From Micromonospora sediminimaris (lineage in GTDB: Bacteria; Actinomycetota; Actinomycetes; Mycobacteriales; Micromonosporaceae): a DNA stretch of 64,000 nt. The notes beneath the pieces are model-generated. The model was not told the DNA's origin. It made no database searches and worked only from the letters and a program-made list of their open reading frames with translations. The stretch is taken from the NCBI GenBank assembly GCA_900112325.1, contig FOLJ01000008.1:124001-188000 (forward strand). The letters are read 5' to 3'. Positions 11,513 to 19,540 of the stretch are shown here, one piece after another. The translations under genes and the position numbers were made by a program. The stretch's first letter is position 1; every line of letters begins with the position of its first letter.

Positions 11513-12295
11513 ATGACGGCAGAACCCGTGGCGGTCCCCCACGTCGTGAACGTCGACCTGGCCGGTCGTACCGCCCTCGTGACGGGCGGGGGCGGCGGCA
11601 TCGGCCGGGCCTGCGCCCTGCGACTGGCCGCGGCCGGCGCCACGGTCGTGGTGGTGGACCGCAACGTCGAGGCGGCCAAGCAGGTGGCCGCCGAGGCCGG
11701 CGGCCGGGCCGAGGGGGTGGACCTCGCCGATCCGGCGGCGGTGGACGCGCTCGACGCCGACGTCGACATCGTGGTCAACAACGCCGGGCTGCAACACGTC
11801 GCGCCGCTCCAGGACTTTCCGGTGGAGCGGTTCGAGTACATCCAGCGGGTGATGGTGGAGGCGCCGTTCCTGCTGATCCGGCGGGCGCTGCCGCACATGT
11901 ACGCCCGCGGTTGGGGTCGGATCGTGAACATCTCCTCGGTGCACGGGCTGCGCGCCTCGCCGTACAAGGCCGCCTACGTCTCGGCCAAGCACGCGTTGGA
12001 GGGGCTGTCGAAGGTGGTGGCGCTGGAAGGCGCGGCGCACGGGGTGACCGCCAACTGCATCAACCCGGCGTACGTGCGTACCGCGCTGGTGGAGAGCCAG
12101 ATCGCCGACCAGTCGACCGCCCACGGCATCCCCGAGTCCGAGGTGATCGAGAAGATCATGTTGGCTCGTGCGGCGGTCAAGCGACTGATCGAGCCGGAGG
12201 AGGTGGCGGAACTGCTGGCGTACCTCTGCTCGCCGCCGGCCGGGTTCCTCACCGGTGCCTCGATCGCGCTCGACGGGGGTTGGACGGCGAACTGA
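11513..12295 (+). CDS. Short-chain dehydrogenase, 3-hydroxybutyrate dehydrogenase-like
   Basis: 260 residues. The Rossmann motif TGGGGGIGRA, the NNAG motif (VVNNAGLQH), the catalytic Ser in NISSVHG and the Tyr/Lys pair in YVSAKHALEG place it in the classical SDR family. The VHG-x-ASPYKAAY context and the ending LDGGWTAN resemble D-3-hydroxybutyrate dehydrogenases, which interconvert hydroxybutyrate and acetoacetate with NAD. The substrate is inferred. The GAF/PucR regulator begins 17 bases after the stop and probably controls it. Confidence 0.88.
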   Translation: MTAEPVAVPHVVNVDLAGRTALVTGGGGGIGRACALRLAAAGATVVVVDRNVEAAKQVAAEAGGRAEGVDLADPAAVDALDADVDIVVNNAGLQHVAPLQDFPVERFEYIQRVMVEAPFLLIRRALPHMYARGWGRIVNISSVHGLRASPYKAAYVSAKHALEGLSKVVALEGAAHGVTANCINPAYVRTALVESQIADQSTAHGIPESEVIEKIMLARAAVKRLIEPEEVAELLAYLCSPPAGFLTGASIALDGGWTAN

Positions 12296-12312
12296 CGCCG
12301 GCCACCCGCAGA

Positions 12313-14232
12313 ATGTCCGTCATGTCGTCGCCGGTGGAGTTCCTGGAACTGCTCGCCCGGGAGGCGGCCGCGGTCGAGTTCGAGGGCCCGCTGGTCGCCG
12401 CCCGCTCGGCCGGGCTGCCCGCCGAGCGACTCGCCGAGTTGGAGCAGGCCAAGACGGTGGCGCTGCGGGTGCGGGCGCTGCTGGAGCGCCGCCGCCGCCG
12501 GGAGAGCGAGCTGTCCGGCCTGTACGACACCGTCAGTGACCTGGCGGGGCTGCGCGACCTGGACGAGGTGCTGCGGGCCATCGTGCACCGGGCCCGGCAC
12601 CTGCTCGGCGCGGACGTCGCCTACATGACGCTCGACGACGCCGAGCGCGGCGACACCTACATGCGGGTGACCGACGGCTCGGTCTCCGCCCGGTTCCAGC
12701 GGCTGCGGCTGCCCATGGGCGCCGGGCTCGGCGGTCTGGTGGCCCAGTCCGGCGCCCCGTACGTCACCGCGAACTACCCGGAGGACGAGCGGTTCCACCA
12801 CACCCGGGAGATCGACGCCGGGGTGGGCGAGGAAGGGCTGGTGGCCATCCTCGGGGTGCCGCTGCGGCTCGGCTCGACAAGCATCGGCGTGCTCTACGCG
12901 GCCAACCGCTCGGCCCGGCCGTTCGCCCGCGAGGAGGTGGCGCTGCTGCTCTCGCTGGCGGCCCACGCCGCGGTGGCGATCGACACCGCGCGGCTGTTGG
13001 CCGAGACCCGCTCGGCGCTTGAGGAGCTGTCCTCGGCGAACACCACCATCCGCGCGCACAGCAGTTCGGTGGAGCGGGCCGCGGCGGCGCACGACCGGAT
13101 GACCGCGCTTGTGTTGCGCGGCGGCGGGGTGGAGGACGTGGCCGCGGCGGTCACCGACGTGCTCGGTGGCGCGCTGCTGGCGCTGGACGCCGAGGGGCGG
13201 CGGCTGGCCCAGGTCGGTGAGATCGACGAGCCGGACCGGGCGGAGATCGTGGAGGCGGTCGCGGCGTCGCGGACCGAGGGACGCAGCGTACGCCGCGGCA
13301 GGTTGTGGTACGCCGCGGTGGTGGCGGGCGCGGAGAACCTGGGCGTGCTGGTGCTGCGTCCCGAGGGCGAACCGGCCGACGCCGACCAGCGGATCCTGGA
13401 ACGGGCGGCGCTGGTGACCGCCCTGCTGCTGCTGTTCCGGCGGACCGTCGCGGAGGCGGAGGGACGGGTCCGGGGCGAGTTGCTCGACGATCTGATCGCC
13501 CGGCCGCTGCGCGACACCGACGCGCTGCGCAGCCGGGCGCGGCGGCTGGGCGTGGATCTGGACGCGCCGCACGTGCTGGTGGCCGTCGGCGACGACGCCA
13601 TCGCGGCGACCGGCTCCGCCCGGCAGCGGGTGCTCTCCTGGGCCACCACGTACGCCTCGACCCGGGGTGGGCTGGCCGCGGCGCGGGACGGCCGGGTGGC
13701 GCTGATGCTGCCCGGTCAGGACGCCGGTGGCAGCGCCCGGGCGGTGGCCCGGGACCTGTCCCGGATCACCGGCCGGCCGGTGACCGCGGGCGCGAGCGGC
13801 CCGTCGACGGGCCCGGCGTCGCTGGCCGCCGCGTTCCGGGAGGCGGACCGTTGCCTGACCGCACTGGGCGCGCTGGGTCGGGCCGGGCAGGGGGCGAGCA
13901 GCGCCGAGCTGGGTTTCGTCGGACTGCTGCTGGGCGCCGTCGACGACGGCGGCGACGCCGACGTGAGCCGGTTCCTCACCGCGACCATCGGGCCGGTGAT
14001 CGAATACGACGCCCGGCGGGGCACCGCGTTGGTGCGGACCCTGGAGGCGTACTTCGGGGTGGGTGGCAGCCTGGCCCGGGCCGCCGAGCAGTTGCACGTG
14101 CACGTCAACACGGTGACCCAGCGTCTGGAGCGGGTCGGGCAGTTGCTCGGCGCCGACTGGCAGCGGCCGGATCGGGCCCTGGAGGTGCAACTGGCCCTGC
14201 GCCTGCACCGGTTGCGTACGCCGGCCGGCTGA
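12313..14232 (+). CDS. GAF-domain, PucR/CdaR-type helix-turn-helix regulator
   Basis: 639 residues. A short helical N-terminus leads to a GAF domain (about 90-240; LRAIVHRARHLLGADVAYM, GLGGLVAQSGAPYV). A middle sensor-like region follows, then the C-terminal PucR-type HTH (ARAAEQLHVHVNTVTQRLERVGQLL). This architecture is a cytoplasmic metabolite-responsive regulator. The tight spacing after the dehydrogenase suggests it regulates hydroxybutyrate use. ATG at 12313 and ATG at 12322 are both possible; neither has a clear ribosome site. Confidence 0.88.
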   Translation: MSVMSSPVEFLELLAREAAAVEFEGPLVAARSAGLPAERLAELEQAKTVALRVRALLERRRRRESELSGLYDTVSDLAGLRDLDEVLRAIVHRARHLLGADVAYMTLDDAERGDTYMRVTDGSVSARFQRLRLPMGAGLGGLVAQSGAPYVTANYPEDERFHHTREIDAGVGEEGLVAILGVPLRLGSTSIGVLYAANRSARPFAREEVALLLSLAAHAAVAIDTARLLAETRSALEELSSANTTIRAHSSSVERAAAAHDRMTALVLRGGGVEDVAAAVTDVLGGALLALDAEGRRLAQVGEIDEPDRAEIVEAVAASRTEGRSVRRGRLWYAAVVAGAENLGVLVLRPEGEPADADQRILERAALVTALLLLFRRTVAEAEGRVRGELLDDLIARPLRDTDALRSRARRLGVDLDAPHVLVAVGDDAIAATGSARQRVLSWATTYASTRGGLAAARDGRVALMLPGQDAGGSARAVARDLSRITGRPVTAGASGPSTGPASLAAAFREADRCLTALGALGRAGQGASSAELGFVGLLLGAVDDGGDADVSRFLTATIGPVIEYDARRGTALVRTLEAYFGVGGSLARAAEQLHVHVNTVTQRLERVGQLLGADWQRPDRALEVQLALRLHRLRTPAG

Positions 14233-14278
14233 GCGACCGTCGGTCACCTTGCGCCGTGCGATGTGTCGGCGGCGCGGG

Positions 14279-14878
14279 TCAGCGAGCGCGAATACCCGCC
14301 AGCACGCCGTCGACCACCTTCTCCGGCAGGGTGTCCTCGTCGAGGTCCGGGTTCCAGTTCAGCACCCGCTGGATGAGCATCGGGCCGGTGAGCATCGCCA
14401 TCGTCACCTCGATGTCGATGTCGGTGCGCAGTTCGCCCTCGCGGACGCCACGGCGCAGCACCTCCCGCATCGCGGCCCGGCGGGGCTCCACGATGCTCTG
14501 GTAGAACGCGTACCGCTCGGGACTGCGCTTCATCTCCGGCACCAGACAGGGCATGATCTGCGCCGCGCGCGGGTCGACGTTGTGACCGATCGCGGTCACC
14601 AGCATGATCAGGTCTTCGCGGACGGACCCGCCGGACGGCTGCGGCGGATCGCCCTTGAGCCGGCGCAACGCGTCGCGCAGCAACGCGTCCTTGCCCGACC
14701 AGCGGCGGTAGATGGTGGCCTTGCCCACCCCGGCCCGCGCGGCGATCGCCTCGACCGAGATCGTCTCGATGGTGCTGCCCTCCGCGAGCAGATCCAGGGT
14801 GGCCTCGATGATCGCCTCGTCCGCGCGGACGCTGCGTGGCCGCCCGGGTGGTCGTGCAGCGTCCGCGGTGCTGGTCAT
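14279..14878 (-). CDS. TetR-family repressor of the adjacent MFS pump
   Basis: 199 residues. The N-terminal HTH includes ISVEAIAARAGVGKATIYRRW, the classic TetR recognition helix region, followed by a C-terminal ligand-binding domain with a TetR_C-like LRRGVREGEL segment. It starts four bases after the MFS stop codon with TGAGGGG upstream, so pump and repressor form one operon. The palindrome at 16524-16541 in front of the operon is its likely binding site, giving autorepression relieved by the pump substrate (inference from the family). Confidence 0.92.
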   Translation of the reverse strand: MTSTADAARPPGRPRSVRADEAIIEATLDLLAEGSTIETISVEAIAARAGVGKATIYRRWSGKDALLRDALRRLKGDPPQPSGGSVREDLIMLVTAIGHNVDPRAAQIMPCLVPEMKRSPERYAFYQSIVEPRRAAMREVLRRGVREGELRTDIDIEVTMAMLTGPMLIQRVLNWNPDLDEDTLPEKVVDGVLAGIRAR

Positions 14879-14882
14879 CCCC

Positions 14883-16460
14883 TCATTGTCCCTGCCCGGG
14901 TGCGGCAGCGGCCAACCCGGGTTCGCCGATCGTCGCCGGCCCGCCGGGGGCGGCCCGGCCGGGCATGAATCGCAGGGCCACCAGGATGCCGGCCGCGGCG
15001 ACCAGCGCGGCCAGCGTGGCCGAAAGATGCATGGCCGAGACGAAGGAGTCGTTGGCCGCCGCGATCAGTTGCGGGCCCGCCGGACCGAGCTGGCCGGCTG
15101 CCGCGTACGCGCCGGCGAGGGATTCACCGACTGCCGCGCCGGCTGCCGGTGGCAGATCCACCAGGGCCGGTTCGATCCCGTTGCGGTAGCCGGCGGCCAG
15201 CACCGAGCCGATCACCGCGACGCCGAGCGCGGCGGCCACCTGCCGGATGGTGTTGCTTATCGCGGAACCCACGCCGGCCTTCTCCCGGGGCAGCGCCGAC
15301 ATGATCGACTCGGTGGCCGGCGGCATGATGTTGGCCATCCCGACGCCCTGTAGGAAGAAGGCGACAAGCACCAGCCAGATGGGCGTGGCGGCGTCGACGA
15401 AGGCGAACGCGCCCAACGCCACCGAGGTCAGCACCAGCCCCACCACCGACACCGCCCGGCTGCCGTACCTGCGGACCATGGTGGCGCTGCGCGGGGCGAA
15501 GACGAGTTGGGCGACTGCGAAGGGCAGGAAGAGCAGGCCGGTCTCGAGCGGGCTGTACCCGCGCACCAGTTGCAGGTAGAACGAGCTGAAGAACATCACG
15601 CCCATCGCGGCGAAGAAGACCAGCCCGATCATCGCCACCGGGGCGGCGAACCGGGGCACCCGGAACAGTCGGACGTCCAGCGCCGGGTGGCTGCTGCGTC
15701 GCTCGTGCAGGACGAACCAGGCCAGCACCGCGACGCCGCCGAGGATCGAGGCCCAGACCAGGGGTCGACCGAACCCGTGCTCGCCGCCGTCGATGATGCC
15801 GTAGGTGAGGGCGACCAGGCCGACCACCGAGAGCAGCACCCCGAACGCGTCGATGCGGCCCGGTTCCGGGTCGCGCGACTCGGGCACCAGCAACGCGACC
15901 AGGGTCACGCCGAGCGCCACCACCGGCACGTTGATCAGGAAGACCGAGCCCCACCAGTAGTGTTCCAGCAGCAGTCCGCCGAGGACCGGCCCGATGGCCA
16001 CCGCCAGACCGACCGCGCCGGCCCAGATGCCGATGGCGCGTCCTCGTTCCCGGGGGTCGAAGACGTTGGAGATGATCGACAACGTCGCCGGCATGATGGC
16101 CGCGCCGCCGACTCCCATCAGCGCCCGGGCGGCGATCAACTGGCCGGGCGTCTGCGCGTACGCCGACAGCAGTGACGCCAGGCCGAAGAGCGCGAGCCCG
16201 ATCAGCAGCATCCGGCGGCGTCCGGCCCGGTCCCCCAGCACGCCGAAGGTGAACAGCAGCCCGGCGAAGACCAGGGTGTAGGAGTTGATGGACCACTCCA
16301 GCTCGCCCTGGCTGGCCCCGAGCCCGTGCACCGGGTCGGCGAGCGTGCGTAGCGCGACGTTGAGAATTGTGTTGTCGAGGACGACCACGAGCAGGCTGAT
16401 CACCAGCACCCCGAGGATCGCCCACCTCCTCGGATGTCCGGTGTTCTCGTTCGGCTGCAT
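14883..16460 (-). CDS. MFS drug efflux transporter, DHA2/EmrB-QacA type
   Basis: 525 residues with about 14 membrane helices, the DHA2 topology. The helix-1 motif VVLDNTILNVAL, helix 2-3 loop GDRAGRRRM, motif WAGAVGLAVAIGPVLGG and WWGSVFLINVPV are typical drug:H+ antiporter motifs. The substrate is unknown. It is the first gene of the pump-TetR operon, with the inverted repeat 64-81 bases upstream of its ATG. An antibiotic or detergent-like self-resistance role is possible but nothing here ties it to a biosynthetic cluster. Confidence 0.93.
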   Translation of the reverse strand: MQPNENTGHPRRWAILGVLVISLLVVVLDNTILNVALRTLADPVHGLGASQGELEWSINSYTLVFAGLLFTFGVLGDRAGRRRMLLIGLALFGLASLLSAYAQTPGQLIAARALMGVGGAAIMPATLSIISNVFDPRERGRAIGIWAGAVGLAVAIGPVLGGLLLEHYWWGSVFLINVPVVALGVTLVALLVPESRDPEPGRIDAFGVLLSVVGLVALTYGIIDGGEHGFGRPLVWASILGGVAVLAWFVLHERRSSHPALDVRLFRVPRFAAPVAMIGLVFFAAMGVMFFSSFYLQLVRGYSPLETGLLFLPFAVAQLVFAPRSATMVRRYGSRAVSVVGLVLTSVALGAFAFVDAATPIWLVLVAFFLQGVGMANIMPPATESIMSALPREKAGVGSAISNTIRQVAAALGVAVIGSVLAAGYRNGIEPALVDLPPAAGAAVGESLAGAYAAAGQLGPAGPQLIAAANDSFVSAMHLSATLAALVAAAGILVALRFMPGRAAPGGPATIGEPGLAAAAPGQGQ

Positions 16461-16523
16461 CCCCGCCCCCGGTTTCGATAGGTCCCGTCCGCGTCGACTC
16501 CTGAGCGTAGGGCATTTACGATA

Positions 16524-16541
16524 CGATACGGGTCCGTATCG
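16524..16541. promoter_or_regulatory. Inverted-repeat operator for the TetR/MFS operon
   Basis: CGATACGG-GT-CCGTATCG is a perfect 8-bp-arm inverted repeat. The adjacent bases 16519-16528 repeat the ACGATACGATACG register, suggesting an overlapping half-site. Its size fits a TetR dimer. It lies upstream of the MFS start on the minus strand and downstream of the B12-binding gene. Confidence 0.8.
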
Positions 16542-16592
16542 GTATGACCCGCGTCACCATGGGGGCGGCGACTACGAACGCGTACCCCTTGC

Positions 16593-17204
16593 CTACAACA
16601 CCTCGATGGCGGCGGAGAGGGAATCGAGACGCGTCACGGGTGGGGCGAGCGGCTCGACCCAGCCCGGCCCGGCACCGTACACCCGGACTGCCGGGAACTC
16701 CCGGGCGAAGCGGCCGATGCGGTACGACCGTCCGGTCACCGGCGACTGGGACCAGACCGCGACGGCGTGTGGCCGGGCCCGGCCGACGGCGCTGGCCAAC
16801 GCCGTCCACGGCAGCGCCGGCCCGACCAGCAGGCAGCCCCGGCCGCGCTCACGCAACGCGGCGGCGAGCGCGTGCAGTCCGAGACCGTGTTCCTCCTGTT
16901 CCGCCCCGGCCAGCAGCACACCGTCGGCAGCAGGGCCGACGCCCGGATCGCGGCGGAACACGTCCAGGCCGACCCGGACGCCTTCGGACAGGGCGTGCTC
17001 GACGGCGATCCCGACGGCGGTCCGCCCGCTCAGCGCGGCGAGCACCGGCACGCAGACGTCGTCCCACAGCCGCACCACCCCCCACTCCTCGGCCAGCTCG
17101 ACCACAAGCGCGGCGACCCGGTTGCCGTCGAGTTCCTCGGCGGCGGCCGTCAGGCGCTTGCCCGCGACCTGCACGACCTCGGCGGGTATCGGTACCCCAG
17201 ACAC
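16593..17204 (-). CDS. Stand-alone cobalamin-binding (B12-cap plus Rossmann) protein
   Basis: 203 residues. An N-terminal helical cap resembles that of MetH/CarH (LWDDVCVPVLAALSG, then AVEHALSEGV), followed by a Rossmann-like B12 domain with EEHGLGLHALAAALRERG. In CarH-type proteins an ExH motif supplies the lower axial His; Glu104 and His106 fit it. The Trp of the W-x9-EH motif is Ser59. No DNA-binding domain is present, unlike MerR-type CarH/LitR. GTG at 17204 has GGGAGGAAG seven bases upstream. It may sense light or cobalamin and act through a partner. It is divergent from the SPFH gene. Confidence 0.75.
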   Translation of the reverse strand: MSGVPIPAEVVQVAGKRLTAAAEELDGNRVAALVVELAEEWGVVRLWDDVCVPVLAALSGRTAVGIAVEHALSEGVRVGLDVFRRDPGVGPAADGVLLAGAEQEEHGLGLHALAAALRERGRGCLLVGPALPWTALASAVGRARPHAVAVWSQSPVTGRSYRIGRFAREFPAVRVYGAGPGWVEPLAPPVTRLDSLSAAIEVL

Positions 17205-17342
17205 CAGACTTCCTCCCAGTGGACAGGTCTCCACCGGGGGATTCGTCAGCACGGCCCGCCACGGATGCGCTCGCCACGGCCTTGACCCGGACAGCTACGT
17301 TGATGATCAACTCAGCAAGGCCATCTCCGGAAAGGTCCCGTC

Positions 17343-18200
17343 ATGCCCTTCGGCTTCATCCTGGCGATCGTCGCCGCCGTCATCGCGATCATCGCGGTCG
17401 CCGTCGCCCTGTTCAGCTCGCAACGCCAGGTGCGGCAGATCGGCGTCCTGACGGCGGTAGGCGCCCTGGCCGGTACGGCGATCCTCACCGTCGCGTCGAG
17501 CGCCCACTCGGTACCGATCCGCTCGGTCGGCATCGTCACCAGCTTCGGCAAGCCGACAGGTGAGGTCACCGGTTCCGGCCTGAAGTGGGTCACCCCGTGG
17601 CAGCGGGTCGGCGAGTGGGACGCCGGGCGGCAGAAGTACGACCACATCGGCAGCGACAGCTGCGTGCGGGTGCGTACCGGCACCCTCGCGGACGCGTGCG
17701 TGGAGGTGCTGGTCGAGTGGCAGGTCCAGCCCGAGAACGCCCCACAGCAGTTCATGGACTACAAGGGCGACTTCGAGAGCTTCCGGGGGCAGCGGGTCGG
17801 CGTCCAACTCGACAGCGCGGTGAACGACGCCTTCGCCACCTACAACCCGTTGGAGCGCATCGACTCGAAGACCGGCAACCTGAACGTCGACCTCAAGCCC
17901 TTTTCGGCGAGCATCAAGTCCAACGCCGAGGGAAGGCTGGCCGACGACGTCGAGATCCTGTCGGTCACCATCACCCGGGTCAACCACGACGACAAGACCG
18001 AGGGCAACATCAAGGCGTTCCAGGACAAGCTCGCGCAGACCCGCAACCTCGAACAGGACCGTCTCAACGCCGAGATCCAGAAGCAGGTCACCGAGACCAA
18101 CGCGACGGTGGACAAGGTGACCCGCTGCCTGGAGATCGCGGACAAGCACGGCAGCTCGCCGGGACTGTGCATCAACCCGGGCATCGTCACCGGCAAGTGA
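17343..18200 (+). CDS. SPFH/band-7 (prohibitin-like) membrane protein
   Basis: 285 residues. Two N-terminal hydrophobic segments (about 4-24 and 33-52) precede an SPFH-type domain (SVGIVTSFGKPTGEVTGSGLKWVTPW) and a helical segment rich in Glu/Gln/Asn (QDKLAQTRNLEQDRLNAEIQ), as in prohibitin/flotillin proteins. Such proteins oligomerise on membranes and scaffold proteases or lipids. The C-terminus has two Cys residues (TRCLEI, GLCINPG), unusual for the family and possibly a disulphide if exported. It is monocistronic and ends at the terminator at 18305. Confidence 0.85.
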   Translation: MPFGFILAIVAAVIAIIAVAVALFSSQRQVRQIGVLTAVGALAGTAILTVASSAHSVPIRSVGIVTSFGKPTGEVTGSGLKWVTPWQRVGEWDAGRQKYDHIGSDSCVRVRTGTLADACVEVLVEWQVQPENAPQQFMDYKGDFESFRGQRVGVQLDSAVNDAFATYNPLERIDSKTGNLNVDLKPFSASIKSNAEGRLADDVEILSVTITRVNHDDKTEGNIKAFQDKLAQTRNLEQDRLNAEIQKQVTETNATVDKVTRCLEIADKHGSSPGLCINPGIVTGK

Positions 18201-18304
18201 ACCGGCGGCGCCGTCGCGGACAGGTCCCGCACCCTTCCGGGGCCGGACCCGAGACCCCGGTGCCCGGGGTGGCGGGAGGCCGGCGCACCCGGGCCGAGGG
18301 ACAG

Positions 18305-18346
18305 CGCCGCCCGCCCTCACCGGTCAGGTGATGAGGGCGGGCGGCG
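18305..18346. terminator. Long stem-loop between convergent SPFH and aminotransferase genes
   Basis: A 15-bp perfect stem (CGCCGCCCGCCCTCA / TGAGGGCGGGCGGCG) with a 12-base loop, in the 197-bp gap between two converging genes. No T-tract follows, as is common in high-GC actinobacteria. It is likely a bidirectional terminator. Confidence 0.8.
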
Positions 18347-18397
18347 AGCGCCGGCCGCACACCGGCGAGCCATCCGGTGCGGCGTTGGACGGCGCGG

Positions 18398-19435
18398 TCA
18401 GGAGGTGAGCGCGTCGAGGGCCAGGTCGACGTCCTCGGTGGTGGAGTAGAGGTGGAACGAGGCCCGGACCCGACCGGCCCGCACCGCCGCGCGTATGCCG
18501 GCGCGCGCCAACTTCTCCTGCGCGCCGGGCACCTCGACGGTGACGATCGCGCTGTGCCCGGTCGGCTGCCCCAGACCGGTGAGGAACCGGTTGGCCAGCG
18601 CCACGTCGTACGCCCGCACCTGCTCGACGCCGATTTCCAGCAGCAGTTCCAGCGCCGGAGCGGCACCCACCCAGCTGAACCAGGCCGGCGAGAGGTCGAA
18701 CCGGCGGGCGTCGTCGGCCAGCCGCAGCGGCGGCCCGTAGTAGGAGGCGTGCGGATCGCGACCGGCGTACCAACCGGCGGCGTCCGGTCGCAGCCGGTCC
18801 CGCAGCTCGGGCGCCAGGTAGGCGAACGCGGTGCCCCGGGGCGCCATCAGCCACTTGTATCCGCCGGTCACCACAACGTCCGCGCGGGCCGCGTCGAACG
18901 GCAGCCAACCGCACGCCTGGGTGGCGTCCACCGCGACGAGCGCGCCGTGGGCCCGGGCCGCCGCGACGATCTCGTCGTACGCGGCGATCGTGCCGTCGGC
19001 GGACTGCACCAGGCTGAACGCCACCAGGTCGGTGTCGGCGTCGATGGCGACGGCCAGCTCGTCCAGCGGGACGGTGCGCACCTCGACGCCCCGTTCGGCC
19101 TGGACGAGCCAGGGAAACAGGTTGGAGGTGAACTCGACCTCGGGCACCAGCACCCGGGCGCCGGCGGGTAGCGCGGCGGCGACCGGCGCCAGCAACTGGG
19201 AGACGGTGGCACCGACCGCGACGTCAGCGACCGGTACCGCGACCAGTTGGGCGAAGGCCGTCCGACACCTGTCGGTGGACGCGCCCCAGTCCTCCCACGA
19301 TCCCTGCCCCACCCGCCAGGCGGCCAGCGCGTCCTGCAAGGCGTCCCAGGCCGGGTCGGGCGGCAACCCGTAGCTGGCGGTGTTCAACCAGCCCGGCTGC
19401 GGTTGCCACAGCTTCTGCGCCTGCTCCAGATCCAC
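18398..19435 (-). CDS. Class V PLP-dependent aminotransferase-fold enzyme
   Basis: 345 residues. The PLP Lys lies in [14 protein letters not shown], with the conserved Asp in [14 protein letters not shown] and the N-terminal [10 protein letters not shown]. The fold groups it with cysteine desulphurase/isopenicillin-N epimerase-like proteins. The exact substrate is unknown: no desulphurase active-site Cys loop is evident, so an aminotransferase, epimerase or lyase is more likely. No operon partner. Confidence 0.85.
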   Translation of the reverse strand: MDLEQAQKLWQPQPGWLNTASYGLPPDPAWDALQDALAAWRVGQGSWEDWGASTDRCRTAFAQLVAVPVADVAVGATVSQLLAPVAAALPAGARVLVPEVEFTSNLFPWLVQAERGVEVRTVPLDELAVAIDADTDLVAFSLVQSADGTIAAYDEIVAAARAHGALVAVDATQACGWLPFDAARADVVVTGGYKWLMAPRGTAFAYLAPELRDRLRPDAAGWYAGRDPHASYYGPPLRLADDARRFDLSPAWFSWVGAAPALELLLEIGVEQVRAYDVALANRFLTGLGQPTGHSAIVTVEVPGAQEKLARAGIRAAVRAGRVRASFHLYSTTEDVDLALDALTS

Positions 19436-19540
19436 ACCCCGACGCTAACCGCCCCGCCGCCCCACCCCGAAGCGCCAATCCCACCCCAGTGGCCCACTCC
19501 CGTCCCCCGCCCCCGTTGCGGAGGTGACCGGGGGTACGGG

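Noticed and set aside
14233-14278. Possible terminator between the PucR-type regulator and tetR
   Set aside because: Only a four-base stem (GACC/GGTC) was found, too weak to call.
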